Source of the DNA: Brevibacterium daeguense
GTDB lineage: Bacteria > Actinomycetota > Actinomycetes > Actinomycetales > Brevibacteriaceae
Direction: 5' to 3'
DNA: 64,000 nt
Assembly (NCBI RefSeq): GCF_021729135.1
Contig: NZ_JAJTWW010000019.1
Location: forward strand, 21,768-85,767
The notes beneath the pieces are model-generated. The model saw nothing but the letters and a program-made list of their open reading frames with translations. It had not been told where the DNA came from and searched no databases. How positions within the stretch are numbered: the first letter of the stretch is position 1; each line of letters starts with the position of its first letter. The translations under genes were made by a program, and so were the position numbers. This document shows positions 47,604-55,071 of this stretch, one piece after another.

Positions 47604-48710
47604 TCACGTCTGCCGCTGCACGGTCAGCTCCTCGGCCGTGACCACACGGGGAGTGGCGGACACCGCGTCGAGCATTTCGAGCTCGCGGTCCGCGACGCCG
47701 GTGGTCGAGAGCTTCCGCGCCGTTACGAGGAACCGGTTCTCGAAGGAGCCGACGAAGGTGTTGTACTCGGCAACCGCCCTCTCCAGGCTTGCACCGACCT
47801 TCTGCAGGCCGCCGGATAGATTTCCGACGCGTTCGTACAGCTGCTTGCCGAGCCGGATGATCTCCTGAGCCGATGAGCTCAGCTCGTACTGCCGCCAGTT
47901 CAGCGCGACCGTCTTGAGCAGCACGAGCAGGGTCGAGGGCGAGGACAGCACGACATTCCTACTCAGTGCCCGCTCGACGAGGTCCGGCTCTGCCGCGCAG
48001 GCGGCGGACAGCAGCCCGTCGGTGGGAACGAAGCACACGACGAACTGGGGAGACACGTCGAATGCGCTCCAGTATTCCTTTCCGGCCAGGGAGTTCACGT
48101 GCCGCAGCAGGGCGGTGGCGTGGTCCGCTTCGGTTCCGTGCTCCGTCAGCCGGGAGGACAGCGGCGCCTTGGCGTCGATCACGATGGTGCCCCCGCCGGG
48201 CAGGTGGATGACCATGTCGGGCCGGACTGTGGCACGCGTGGTGCGGGCTGTGAGCTGGGTGTCGAAGTCGACGTGCTCCAGCATGCCGGCGTATTCGACG
48301 ATGCGTCGCAGCTGCACCTCTCCCCAGTCGCCGCGCTGAGCAGTGGAGCTCAGCGCGCCGAACAGGCTCTGGGTGGACTGCTGGAGCTCGGCGCTGCGAC
48401 GTGCCAGCTGAGTGATCTGCTCGTCGAGGCGGGTGAGCTGGGCGAGCCGGGCGCGGTCCTGGTCGCCGACGGACTGCTGCAGCGCCTTGACGCCTGCCGA
48501 CAGCGGGCCGACTGCGGCGGTGACCTCCGTTGCCAGGCGCGCGTCTGCCTCGAGAGCGGCGGCGCGCTCGCTCAGCAGGCGCTGAGCGGTGCGTGCTTCG
48601 GCCAGCTCCACCGACTGCGCGGAGCGCCCCCGCTGGAAGCCGAGCAGATAGCCCAGCACGGCGCCGATGACGAGGACGATGACGACGAGGCTGACGGTGA
48701 GGAGATCCAT
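47604..48710 (-). CDS. rmuC: RmuC-family DNA recombination protein
   Basis: A 368-residue protein with an N-terminal TM (about 5-25), a long coiled coil (about 30-130), and a PD-(D/E)XK-like nuclease domain (GDWGEVQLRRIVEYAGM, RPDMVIHLPGGGTIVIDAKAPL with the D-x-K catalytic pair). RmuC limits recombination at inverted repeats in E. coli. ATG 48710 starts at the TM; GAGCAT ends six bases before it, consistent with a leaderless start. Confidence 0.9.
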   Translation of the reverse strand: MDLLTVSLVVIVLVIGAVLGYLLGFQRGRSAQSVELAEARTAQRLLSERAAALEADARLATEVTAAVGPLSAGVKALQQSVGDQDRARLAQLTRLDEQITQLARRSAELQQSTQSLFGALSSTAQRGDWGEVQLRRIVEYAGMLEHVDFDTQLTARTTRATVRPDMVIHLPGGGTIVIDAKAPLSSRLTEHGTEADHATALLRHVNSLAGKEYWSAFDVSPQFVVCFVPTDGLLSAACAAEPDLVERALSRNVVLSSPSTLLVLLKTVALNWRQYELSSSAQEIIRLGKQLYERVGNLSGGLQKVGASLERAVAEYNTFVGSFENRFLVTARKLSTTGVADRELEMLDAVSATPRVVTAEELTVQRQT

Positions 48711-48841
48711 GAACTCATGCTCGCACCCGGCACGGACATGGGCGGAGCGCGGGAGCAATCCGGACCGGCATCCATCTGGTCACCATCGATCACGAGGGCG
48801 GTGCCGAAACATGCCCGGGCAACCGGCCTCGGACCGACAGG

Positions 48842-48847
48842 TAGCAT
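48842..48847 (+). promoter_or_regulatory. -10 element TAGCAT of a leaderless ychF transcript
   Basis: TAGCAT is followed by six bases and the GTG start at 48854. Confidence 0.5.
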
Positions 48848-48853
48848 GTTGGG

Positions 48854-49963
48854 GTGGCTCTTACTATCGGAATCGTCGGACTGCCCAACGTCGGCAAGTC
48901 AACCCTGTTCAATGCCCTGACGAAGAATCAGGTGCTCGCCGCGAACTACCCGTTCGCCACCATCGAACCCAATATCGGGGTCGTGGAGCTGCCGGATCCC
49001 CGCCTGGATCGGCTCGCGGAGATCTTCGGTTCGGCCCGCATCCTGCCCGCGACCGTGAGCTTCGTCGACATCGCCGGCATTGTCCGGGGCGCCTCGGAGG
49101 GGGAGGGACTGGGCAACCAGTTCCTGGCGAACATCCGCGAGGCCGAGGCGATCTGCCAGGTGATCCGCGGGTTCTCGGACGCCGATGTCGTCCACGTCGA
49201 CGGCAAGATCGATCCGGCCGAGGACATCGACACGATCAACACCGAGCTCATCCTCGCCGACCTGCAGACCATCGAGAAGGCGACCCCGCGCATCGAGAAG
49301 GAAGTCAAGCAGAAGAAGACGGAGCCCGAGGTGCTCGCGGCGATGCAGGCCGCGCAGGGAATCCTCGAGGAGGGCCGAACGCTGTTCCAGGCGATGCAGG
49401 CCGACGGCTTCGATACCGCTCCGCTCGAGGATCTGCAACTGATGACGACCAAGCCGTTCCTCTATGTCTTCAACGTCGACGACGATGTGCTCGCCGACGA
49501 GGCGAAGAAGGAGGGGATGCGGGCGCTGGTCGCGCCGGCCGAGGCGATCTTCCTCGACGCCAAGTTCGAGTCCGAGCTCGCCGAACTCGACGACGACGAA
49601 GCCCGCGAGATGCTGGAGTCGACCGGCCAGGACGAGGCCGGCCTCGACAAGCTCGCCCGAGTCGGATTTGACACGCTCGGCCTGCAGACGTACCTGACGG
49701 CCGGGCCGAAGGAGGCCCGCGCCTGGACGATCCCCAAGGGCGCCACCGCGCCCGAGGCGGCAGGCGTCATCCATACCGACTTCCAGAAGGGCTTCATCAA
49801 GGCCGAGATCGTGTCGTTCGAGGACCTCGACAAGCACGGCTCCATGGCCGAGGCGCGAGCAGCCGGCCGTGTCCGGATGGAGGGCAAGGACTACGTCATG
49901 GTCGATGGGGATGTGGTCGAGTTCCGTCACGGAATAACCTCTGCGGCTCAGGGTAAGAAGTGA
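48854..49963 (+). CDS. ychF: Redox-responsive ATPase/GTPase YchF
   Basis: A 369-residue Obg-family P-loop protein that prefers ATP and binds ribosomes. G1 motif GLPNVGKSTLFNAL (7-20), G3 DIAGIVRGASEGEGLGNQFL, a coiled-coil insert, and the C-terminal TGS domain (GPKEARAWTIPKGATAPEAAGVIHTDF). It is the last clearly core gene before the accessory island. Confidence 0.95.
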   Translation: MALTIGIVGLPNVGKSTLFNALTKNQVLAANYPFATIEPNIGVVELPDPRLDRLAEIFGSARILPATVSFVDIAGIVRGASEGEGLGNQFLANIREAEAICQVIRGFSDADVVHVDGKIDPAEDIDTINTELILADLQTIEKATPRIEKEVKQKKTEPEVLAAMQAAQGILEEGRTLFQAMQADGFDTAPLEDLQLMTTKPFLYVFNVDDDVLADEAKKEGMRALVAPAEAIFLDAKFESELAELDDDEAREMLESTGQDEAGLDKLARVGFDTLGLQTYLTAGPKEARAWTIPKGATAPEAAGVIHTDFQKGFIKAEIVSFEDLDKHGSMAEARAAGRVRMEGKDYVMVDGDVVEFRHGITSAAQGKK

Positions 49964-50041
49964 ATGAGCTCTCGAAGCTCGCGCCAGTCGGTCCTGGTTG
50001 AAGTGAACACCCGGATGCGCTCACGAGGGACGTCTTGTGTC

Positions 50042-50287
50042 TCACGCGTCGGAAGGGCGCTCCGAGTCGCCTTTGGCGTCCAGCGTCAATGAAGGGACCA
50101 CACCGAGCTGATCGGCCAGGGTGTCGACGGAATCCAGTGACAGGTTCCGTTCCGCGCGTTCGATCCCTGCCAAGTATCGCGGACTCACGCCTAGCTGCTC
50201 CGCAAGCTGCTCCTGAGTGAGTCCGCGAGACCGCCTCACCGCACGCAACTGAGCGCCGAGCGCAACTCTGAGTCCTTTATCCGTCAC
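50042..50287 (-). CDS. Xre-family repressor of the lipoprotein locus
   Basis: An 81-residue protein that is essentially one Cro/C1-type HTH (QLRAVRRSRGLTQEQLAEQLGVSPRYLAGIERAERNLSLDSVDTLADQLGV). The start is GTG 50287 with GGAGAG immediately upstream. It is divergent from a lipoprotein gene across a 42-bp palindrome that begins ten bases before this start codon, so autoregulation and control of the neighbour are likely. Single-domain Xre proteins of this sort are common in plasmid, phage and toxin-antitoxin loci. Confidence 0.85.
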   Translation of the reverse strand: MTDKGLRVALGAQLRAVRRSRGLTQEQLAEQLGVSPRYLAGIERAERNLSLDSVDTLADQLGVVPSLTLDAKGDSERPSDA

Positions 50288-50296
50288 CTCTCCACT

Positions 50297-50338
50297 GGAA
50301 CTGATAAGTACTTGTCAGTACAGGTACTTATAAGTTCC
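50297..50338. promoter_or_regulatory. 42-bp near-perfect palindromic operator
   Basis: The left arm 50297-50315 (GGAACTGATAAGTACTTGT) and right arm 50320-50338 match as inverted repeats at 17 of 19 positions around CAGT. The core is ATAAGTAC...GTACTTAT. The AT-rich content contrasts with the flanks. TTGACA at 50352-50357 could be the -35 of the lipoprotein gene. Confidence 0.82.
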
Positions 50339-50439
50339 GGTAGGCTGTTGTTTGACAACCGACTCGTGGCCACGAAGTGCTGTTCCTGCGCTATCGGCCC
50401 GTGGACTCGAGCAACAGAACCAGCGGAACGGAGCCGCCC

Positions 50440-51234
50440 ATGAAGTCGACTGATCGCACCACGACAACTTCTCCGCCCAAGAGCGCAAGGGCAGTCGCCG
50501 CACTGGCTGGCCTCGCGCTCCTGCTGTCCGGCTGTGGAGAGGGTGAGACTGCATCCGGCGCGAATGGGTCCGGCGACAGAGTAGAGCAAGCGGCGGACCA
50601 GAACGTCTGCCAGTTCGACCAGGCTCGGGTAGATGACTCCGATGACCAGCAGCCCTTCGTTTCGAGCGAGGGAGAGGTCGTGGTGCAGCTCTCTGGCGAA
50701 TTGGCTGCAGCGATTCCGGAGGACAGCGCCGTCGCGATCGATGAGCTCGTGCTCACCGCCACGGCGTTCAGCACCGGCATCTGCCGCCTCGAGGTCGAGA
50801 TCGTCTACACCGACGGGGGAATGGAGGTGGTTGCGGCCGGCGCTGTATCTCCGCGCGACTCGGCAGAAGAGAACGCGGCGGTTGTACTGCTCAATGCCGG
50901 CACGCGCGCGGACATCGAGGCCGTCGCCGAGGTGCCGAGCGACGACGAGGTCGAAAAGGACGTGACGTACGTGACGAACGATCTTTCGCACATCACCGTC
51001 GTCGACGAATGCAGTGACGCCGCCGACGATGACTTTGCGTCATTGAAATTCCCGTACTCCGTCCAGCCGGAGAGACCCGACGCCATGGAAGGTGACATCC
51101 ACGAGTTCGCCACGGCCGAGGTTGCGGTCATCCCGGGCAGTCAAGGTGGCAGCGACGGTGCCTCGATCATCATCACCGGAGACACCGACGCCGAACTCAC
51201 CGCGACTGGCCAGTGGGCCCCGCCCGAATACTGA
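50440..51234 (+). CDS. Secreted lipoprotein of unknown function
   Basis: A 264-residue lipoprotein with an unusually long, Thr/Ser-rich n-region, a hydrophobic core (ALAGLALLLS), and lipobox LLSGC (Cys32). The mature part is acidic, with Cys in NVCQFDQ, TGICRLEV and VDECSDA, and two beta-rich repeats of similar length. I recognise no family. ATG 50440 has GGAACGGAG upstream. It is the first gene after the divergent Xre operator and is followed 15 bp later by an HTH gene. Confidence 0.72.
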   Translation: MKSTDRTTTTSPPKSARAVAALAGLALLLSGCGEGETASGANGSGDRVEQAADQNVCQFDQARVDDSDDQQPFVSSEGEVVVQLSGELAAAIPEDSAVAIDELVLTATAFSTGICRLEVEIVYTDGGMEVVAAGAVSPRDSAEENAAVVLLNAGTRADIEAVAEVPSDDEVEKDVTYVTNDLSHITVVDECSDAADDDFASLKFPYSVQPERPDAMEGDIHEFATAEVAVIPGSQGGSDGASIIITGDTDAELTATGQWAPPEY

Positions 51235-51249
51235 TTGAAGGAGACAACG

Positions 51250-51657
51250 ATGGACGCACTGCCCTCCGACCTGTTCGCGAAACGGCTCCGCTTCGAGCGC
51301 GAGCGTGCGGGCATCGACGCCCGTGAGCTCTCGAGTCGCATCACAGCGCGGCTCGGCGGCCCGAGTGATCCTGGTCTGGTCTCGCGGATCGAGGACCGGA
51401 CGCTCACGCCCCGACTCGACGAAGCCGCCACGGCGGCCGAAGAGCTGGGGATTTCCCTCGCCGTGATGATCGCCGCCGCGCCCGACGAGGCGATCGACCG
51501 CGAATTCGCGGCGCTCTCCGCCGAGCGGCTCGTCGCCGAGGCACTGCGGGCGAAGGCGGACGCCGCAGCCGATCGCGCTCGCCAGGACCTTATGCGCATC
51601 GACCAAGACCTGCGCGTGCTGTCCTCCCAGCGCCACCAGGCCATCGACGTCGAGTAA
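51250..51657 (+). CDS. HTH protein with coiled-coil tail
   Basis: A 135-residue protein. The N-terminal Xre-like HTH (FAKRLRFERERAGIDARELSSRIT...DPGLVSRIEDRTLTPRLDEAATAAEELGIS) is followed by an Ala/Arg/Glu/Asp-rich helix (about 80-130) likely to form a coiled coil. ATG 51250 has a GAAGGAGAC ribosome site, 15 bp after the lipoprotein stop, so the two form an operon. Function unknown. Confidence 0.75.
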   Translation: MDALPSDLFAKRLRFERERAGIDARELSSRITARLGGPSDPGLVSRIEDRTLTPRLDEAATAAEELGISLAVMIAAAPDEAIDREFAALSAERLVAEALRAKADAAADRARQDLMRIDQDLRVLSSQRHQAIDVE

Positions 51658-51678
51658 GTGGGGGAGTAGGGCAGCACC

Positions 51679-51789
51679 ATGACGACCAAGCAAATGAGCA
51701 TCTGCGGACATGGCGGCAGTGTGCGCGTCTCGGCGTCGCTGCGGCTGCCCCAGCTCAGATCGCGAGCAACACCGCTCGCGATGACGTAG
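51679..51789 (+). other. Short open frame before the second fumarase; likely junction debris
   Basis: An ATG frame of 36 codons (MTTKQMSICGHGG...) preceded by GGGAGTAGGGCAG ends in TAG at 51787-51789, exactly where fumarase homology begins. I cannot tell whether it is expressed. It marks the left junction of the captured segment. Confidence 0.3.
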
Positions 51790-51813
51790 GCCCACAGCAT
51801 CGAACACGACACT

Positions 51814-53175
51814 ATGGGCGAAGTTCGCGTCCCGAAAGACGCGCTGTATGCTGCGCCAACGCAGCGTGCCGTTGAGAACTTCCCGATCTCCGGCGACCGG
51901 TTGGAAGACCGTCAGATCATTGCGCTTGCCCAGGTGAAGCGCGCGGCGGCGCTCGTCAACGCCAAGCTTGGCATCATCGATGAGGGTCGCGCGAACGCCA
52001 TTGCTGCAGCGGCCGAACAGATCGTGAACGGTCAGCACCTCGACCAGTTCCCGATCGACGTGTACCAGACCGGGTCGGGTACCTCCTCGAACATGAACAT
52101 GAACGAGGTGCTCGCGCGTCTCGCCACCGAATCGCTCGGTGACACCGTGCACCCGAACGACCACGTCAACGCTTCGCAGTCTTCGAACGACGTGTTCCCG
52201 ACTTCGGCACACGTCGCCGTGACCGGCGCGCTTCTCGAAGACCTCGTGCCGGCGCTCGAGCACCTCACCGAGGCATTCGAGAAGAAGGCAGAGTCATGGA
52301 AGGACGTCGTCAAGGCGGGCCGCACGCACCTCATGGATGCGACTCCGGTCACCCTCGGCCAGGAATTCGCCGGCTATGCGCGCCAGATGCGTCTCGGCAT
52401 CGAGCGAGTGAACTCGACGATCGAGCGCGTTGCTGAGGTTCCCCTCGGTGGTACCGCGACCGGAACCGGCATCAACACGCCACAGGGCTTCTCGGAGCAG
52501 GTTATTGACGAGCTCGCGAAGAACACCGGCCTGCCCGTGACCGAGGCCAAGGACCACTTCGAGGCCCAGAGCGCGCGTGACGGACTCGTTGAGGCATCGG
52601 GCGCGCTTCGCACCATCGCCGTGTCGCTGACGAAGATCAACAACGACCTGCGCTGGATGGGCTCGGGCCCGAACACCGGTCTCGGCGAGCTCCACATTCC
52701 CGACGTCCAGCCCGGCTCGTCGATCATGCCTGGCAAGGTCAACCCCGTGGTTCCTGAGGCCGTGCTCATGGTGTGCTCGCGCGTCATTGGTAACGACACC
52801 GCGATCGCGTGGGGTGGCGCATCCGGCTCGTTCGAGCTCAACGTGCAGATCCCGATGATGGCGACCACGCTGCTCGAATCGATCCGGTTGCTTGGCAACG
52901 CGTCGCGCGTCCTTGCCGACAAGACGGTCGAGGGGCTCACCGTGAACGAGGAGCGCGCTCGCGAGCTTGCCGAGTCGTCGCCGTCGATCGTGACACCACT
53001 CAACCGCGTCATCGGCTACGAAGCCGCATCGAAGATTGCGAAGCAGGCGGTCGCCGAAAAGGTCACCGTTCGCCAGGCGGCGATCGACCTCGGCTTCGTT
53101 GAGCGCGGGGAGATCACCGAGGAGGAACTCGACGAGAAGCTTGACGTGCTCAAGATGACCTCGCCGAACCTCTAG
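51814..53175 (+). CDS. fumC: Second class II fumarase, 5' end cut by a junction
   Basis: A 453-residue fumarase with intact catalytic blocks ([38 protein letters not shown]) but beginning at the Met of DTMGEVRVP. The host FumC has 11 residues before that Met. Upstream in frame one can still read AHSIEHDT (51790-51813), matching the host FRVEHDT, but a TAG at 51787-51789 blocks any earlier start and no ribosome site precedes ATG 51814. Codon use is richer in third-position T than the host copy (39359-40762). It is probably from a different actinomycete; translation is uncertain. Confidence 0.85.
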   Translation: MGEVRVPKDALYAAPTQRAVENFPISGDRLEDRQIIALAQVKRAAALVNAKLGIIDEGRANAIAAAAEQIVNGQHLDQFPIDVYQTGSGTSSNMNMNEVLARLATESLGDTVHPNDHVNASQSSNDVFPTSAHVAVTGALLEDLVPALEHLTEAFEKKAESWKDVVKAGRTHLMDATPVTLGQEFAGYARQMRLGIERVNSTIERVAEVPLGGTATGTGINTPQGFSEQVIDELAKNTGLPVTEAKDHFEAQSARDGLVEASGALRTIAVSLTKINNDLRWMGSGPNTGLGELHIPDVQPGSSIMPGKVNPVVPEAVLMVCSRVIGNDTAIAWGGASGSFELNVQIPMMATTLLESIRLLGNASRVLADKTVEGLTVNEERARELAESSPSIVTPLNRVIGYEAASKIAKQAVAEKVTVRQAAIDLGFVERGEITEEELDEKLDVLKMTSPNL

Positions 53176-53200
53176 TTCGCCGAGAGAGTTCGTCGAAACA

Positions 53201-53240
53201 GCGAAAGGGTCTGTGCGCTCGGCACAGGCCCTTTTCGCTT
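53201..53240 (+). terminator. Hairpin downstream of the second fumarase
   Basis: GCGAAAGGG-CTGTGC (53201-53216) pairs with GCACAGG-CCCTTTTCGC (53222-53238) with one bulge. Confidence 0.75.
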
Positions 53241-53244
53241 GCTG

Positions 53245-53309
53245 TTGACCCCCGCATCCATATCGACATACGATACATATCGAGATTCGATATTAACGAG
53301 ATTCGATAT
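53245..53309 (+). promoter_or_regulatory. Promoter and iterated operator of the DUF2975-HTH pair
   Basis: TTGACC (53245-53250) and TACGAT (53269-53274) form a promoter with an 18-bp spacer. ATATCGA-GAT-TCGATAT (53277-53293) is a perfect 7-3-7 palindrome. CGAGATTCGATAT occurs twice at a 16-bp period (53281-53293 and 53297-53309), and an ATATCGA half-site lies at 53260-53266. These are likely sites for the HTH protein at 53933. Confidence 0.72.
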
Positions 53310-53321
53310 GGAAGAGGCAGC

Positions 53322-53933
53322 GTGTCCGAGACACACATCCACCAGCCGAAGTCCTTGCGCGATGACCTTTGGACCGTGATCTTGATCGCGGCGGCCGGGC
53401 TCGTCCTCGTCATTGGGCCAATCATCGCGACGGTTGCTGAGCACCTCACGGCGGGCAACGCAGTCGTCTCAATTGCGGGCCTCGAGGGTGCAGAACTGCC
53501 CGAGGCGTCCGGTGCGGTCGCAATAGGGGAGCACCTCTCACTCGTTGTGCCGCTCGCAGAGCAGTCGCCATTTGTCGCCCTGCTCCTAGTGGGTGCGGCG
53601 GTGCTCGAGCCCGTTCTCTGGGTGGCCGTCATGGTTTCGATCGTGCTGCTGACGCTGACCGTAATCCGTGGCGGTCTCTACTCGAAGCGATTCGTGCGTC
53701 ACCTCGCCACCCTCGCGGTGACGTTCTTCCTCTCGCTCGTCGTGCCGCCAGCGTTGCTCTACATGGGCACAAACGGTGTGCTCGCGACCCTTGGCTGGGT
53801 CGACGTCGCTAGGCCCGCCATCGACGGCATCGAGTTCTGGTGGTTCTATGTGTGCGTGGCGCTGCTGCTGTTGGTGCTCGTCATGCACCGCAACGGGAAG
53901 TTGCTCGCGGAGTCGCAGGAGGGGATCGTCTAG
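53322..53933 (+). CDS. DUF2975-like four-TM membrane protein
   Basis: A 203-residue membrane protein with TMs at about 18-40, 85-110, 125-147 and 168-188, and an extracytoplasmic loop between the first two. This layout and the overlapping small HTH gene match DUF2975 proteins (as in the B. subtilis YoaS/YozG pair). The GTG start has GGAAGAGG upstream. Function unknown; it may sense an envelope signal and act through the regulator. Its stop overlaps the next start by one base. Confidence 0.72.
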   Translation: MSETHIHQPKSLRDDLWTVILIAAAGLVLVIGPIIATVAEHLTAGNAVVSIAGLEGAELPEASGAVAIGEHLSLVVPLAEQSPFVALLLVGAAVLEPVLWVAVMVSIVLLTLTVIRGGLYSKRFVRHLATLAVTFFLSLVVPPALLYMGTNGVLATLGWVDVARPAIDGIEFWWFYVCVALLLLVLVMHRNGKLLAESQEGIV

Positions 53934-54166
53934 TGGCGCGCGTCATTTGCCACCTGGACCGGCTGCTCGACGCACGAAACCTTTCCCTTGCCGAGCTGGC
54001 GCGCCGAGTTGATATGAGCCCGGTCAACCTATCCATTCTCAAGAACAATCGGGCGAAGGCGGTGCGCTTCGACACGCTCACGCGCCTGTGCGTCGCACTC
54101 GACTGTCAGCCTGGTGACCTGTTTGAAGTCGTAGTTGAGTCGCCCGCAAGCACTCAGCGCGGCTGA
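53933..54166 (+). CDS. Small Xre/YozG-type HTH regulator
   Basis: A 77-residue Cro/C1 HTH protein (LDARNLSLAELARRVDMSPVNLSILKNNRAKAVRFDTLTRLCVALDCQPGDLFEVV). The R-F-x-T-L-x-x-L-C-x-A-L-x-C-Q-P-G-D-L ending is the hallmark of this subfamily, which is nearly always paired with a membrane protein such as DUF2975. GTG 53933 overlaps the preceding stop. Confidence 0.85.
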   Translation: MARVICHLDRLLDARNLSLAELARRVDMSPVNLSILKNNRAKAVRFDTLTRLCVALDCQPGDLFEVVVESPASTQRG

Positions 54167-54192
54167 AACGGGCCCGGGCTCGGCTGGCTCCG

Positions 54193-54732
54193 CTAGAAGA
54201 TGCGCGCGGCGAGCTCTTGCACCGACTCTGCGGAGTGCGAGCCGTAGAGCACGTGGGTCGCGTCGTCGTCAACGTGGACAAGCGAGTAGAGCGTGTTGCC
54301 CGCGTCGTCAGGATCGAGGTCGCGGTAGTCGTATTCGTCCCACTCGACCCCGTCGATCATGATCGAGCCGGTCGGCGAACTACGATCAACCTTCTCGTAC
54401 GTCCAGGTGTCGTTCGCACCCAATCCCTGGCTCATCCCGACAAACTCTTGCGCCCGGTCGTCGCCGAGGACGAGAAACCCGACGTACCACTCGACGACGC
54501 CGTCCTGGCCGGTGCGAATTTCGGCCTGGTTCGCTTGCCAGCTACTTGGCACGTCTGGATTGGTGAGCGTCTGTTCATAACCCGGTTGGGCATGGTCGGC
54601 AACCTGCTGGAAGTCGACATCCGGCAAAATCTCGCGATCGTCTCGCGGTACAATCCACACGAGCACGAGCACCGCGAGGATCGAGACGCCGAGCGCCGCA
54701 ATGAGATTTTGAATCGTCTTGCGCTGGGTGGT
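54193..54732 (-). pseudogene. Second DUF4245 gene, start missing
   Basis: The C-terminal part is an intact DUF4245 domain (about 160 residues to a stop at 54193). The TM segment TIQNLIAALGVSILAVLVLVW is readable in frame upstream, to about 54732. However, the frame then reaches TGA at 54783-54781 without an ATG, GTG or TTG on the way, and the first available GTG (54672) cuts the TM in half. The family usually has a cytoplasmic N-terminus before the TM. So the 5' end was lost at the right junction of the captured segment. The intact host paralogue is at 42716. Confidence 0.72.
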
Positions 54733-55071
54733 GCACGCCCGAGCACCGGATCTGACCAGGGAGCGAGAGGGACCAACAGGTCATGCCTCGCCAGGGGCAA
54801 TCACGTCCATCAGCACGCACAGCGCCGTCACCTGATCGACCGCCGGTGTCCCGGCCCCGCTCGATCCGGCGCTGCTTCCGGGTGACCTCGCGCGCGTGAT
54901 CGCGGATGAACAGCGCGACCGGATCAGTTCCTAGTCCTGAGGGCCGGGACGACGAGTTCAGATTCGTGGCGCTCCAGGTTCGGGTTCGTCCCAGTGAGAA
55001 CCTGTTAGGTGAGAGTGGCGGCCCTGTTGTTGACCCCCCGAGTCGACTTGTTTGCTCGCTAGCCTACTGCT
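54733..55071. other. Gene-poor stretch after the captured segment
   Basis: About 340 bp with no convincing gene. One minus-strand frame reads FIRDHAREVTRKQRRIER (around 54840-54920), which looks protein-like and may be a remnant of a lost gene. TTGACC at 55030-55035 and TAGCCT at 55060-55065 precede the next gene; TAGCCT ends six bases before its GTG. Confidence 0.4.

Noticed and set aside
54217..54885. A 222-codon plus-strand frame opposite the second DUF4245
   Set aside because: It is antisense to recognisable DUF4245 coding sequence and shows no domain of its own.
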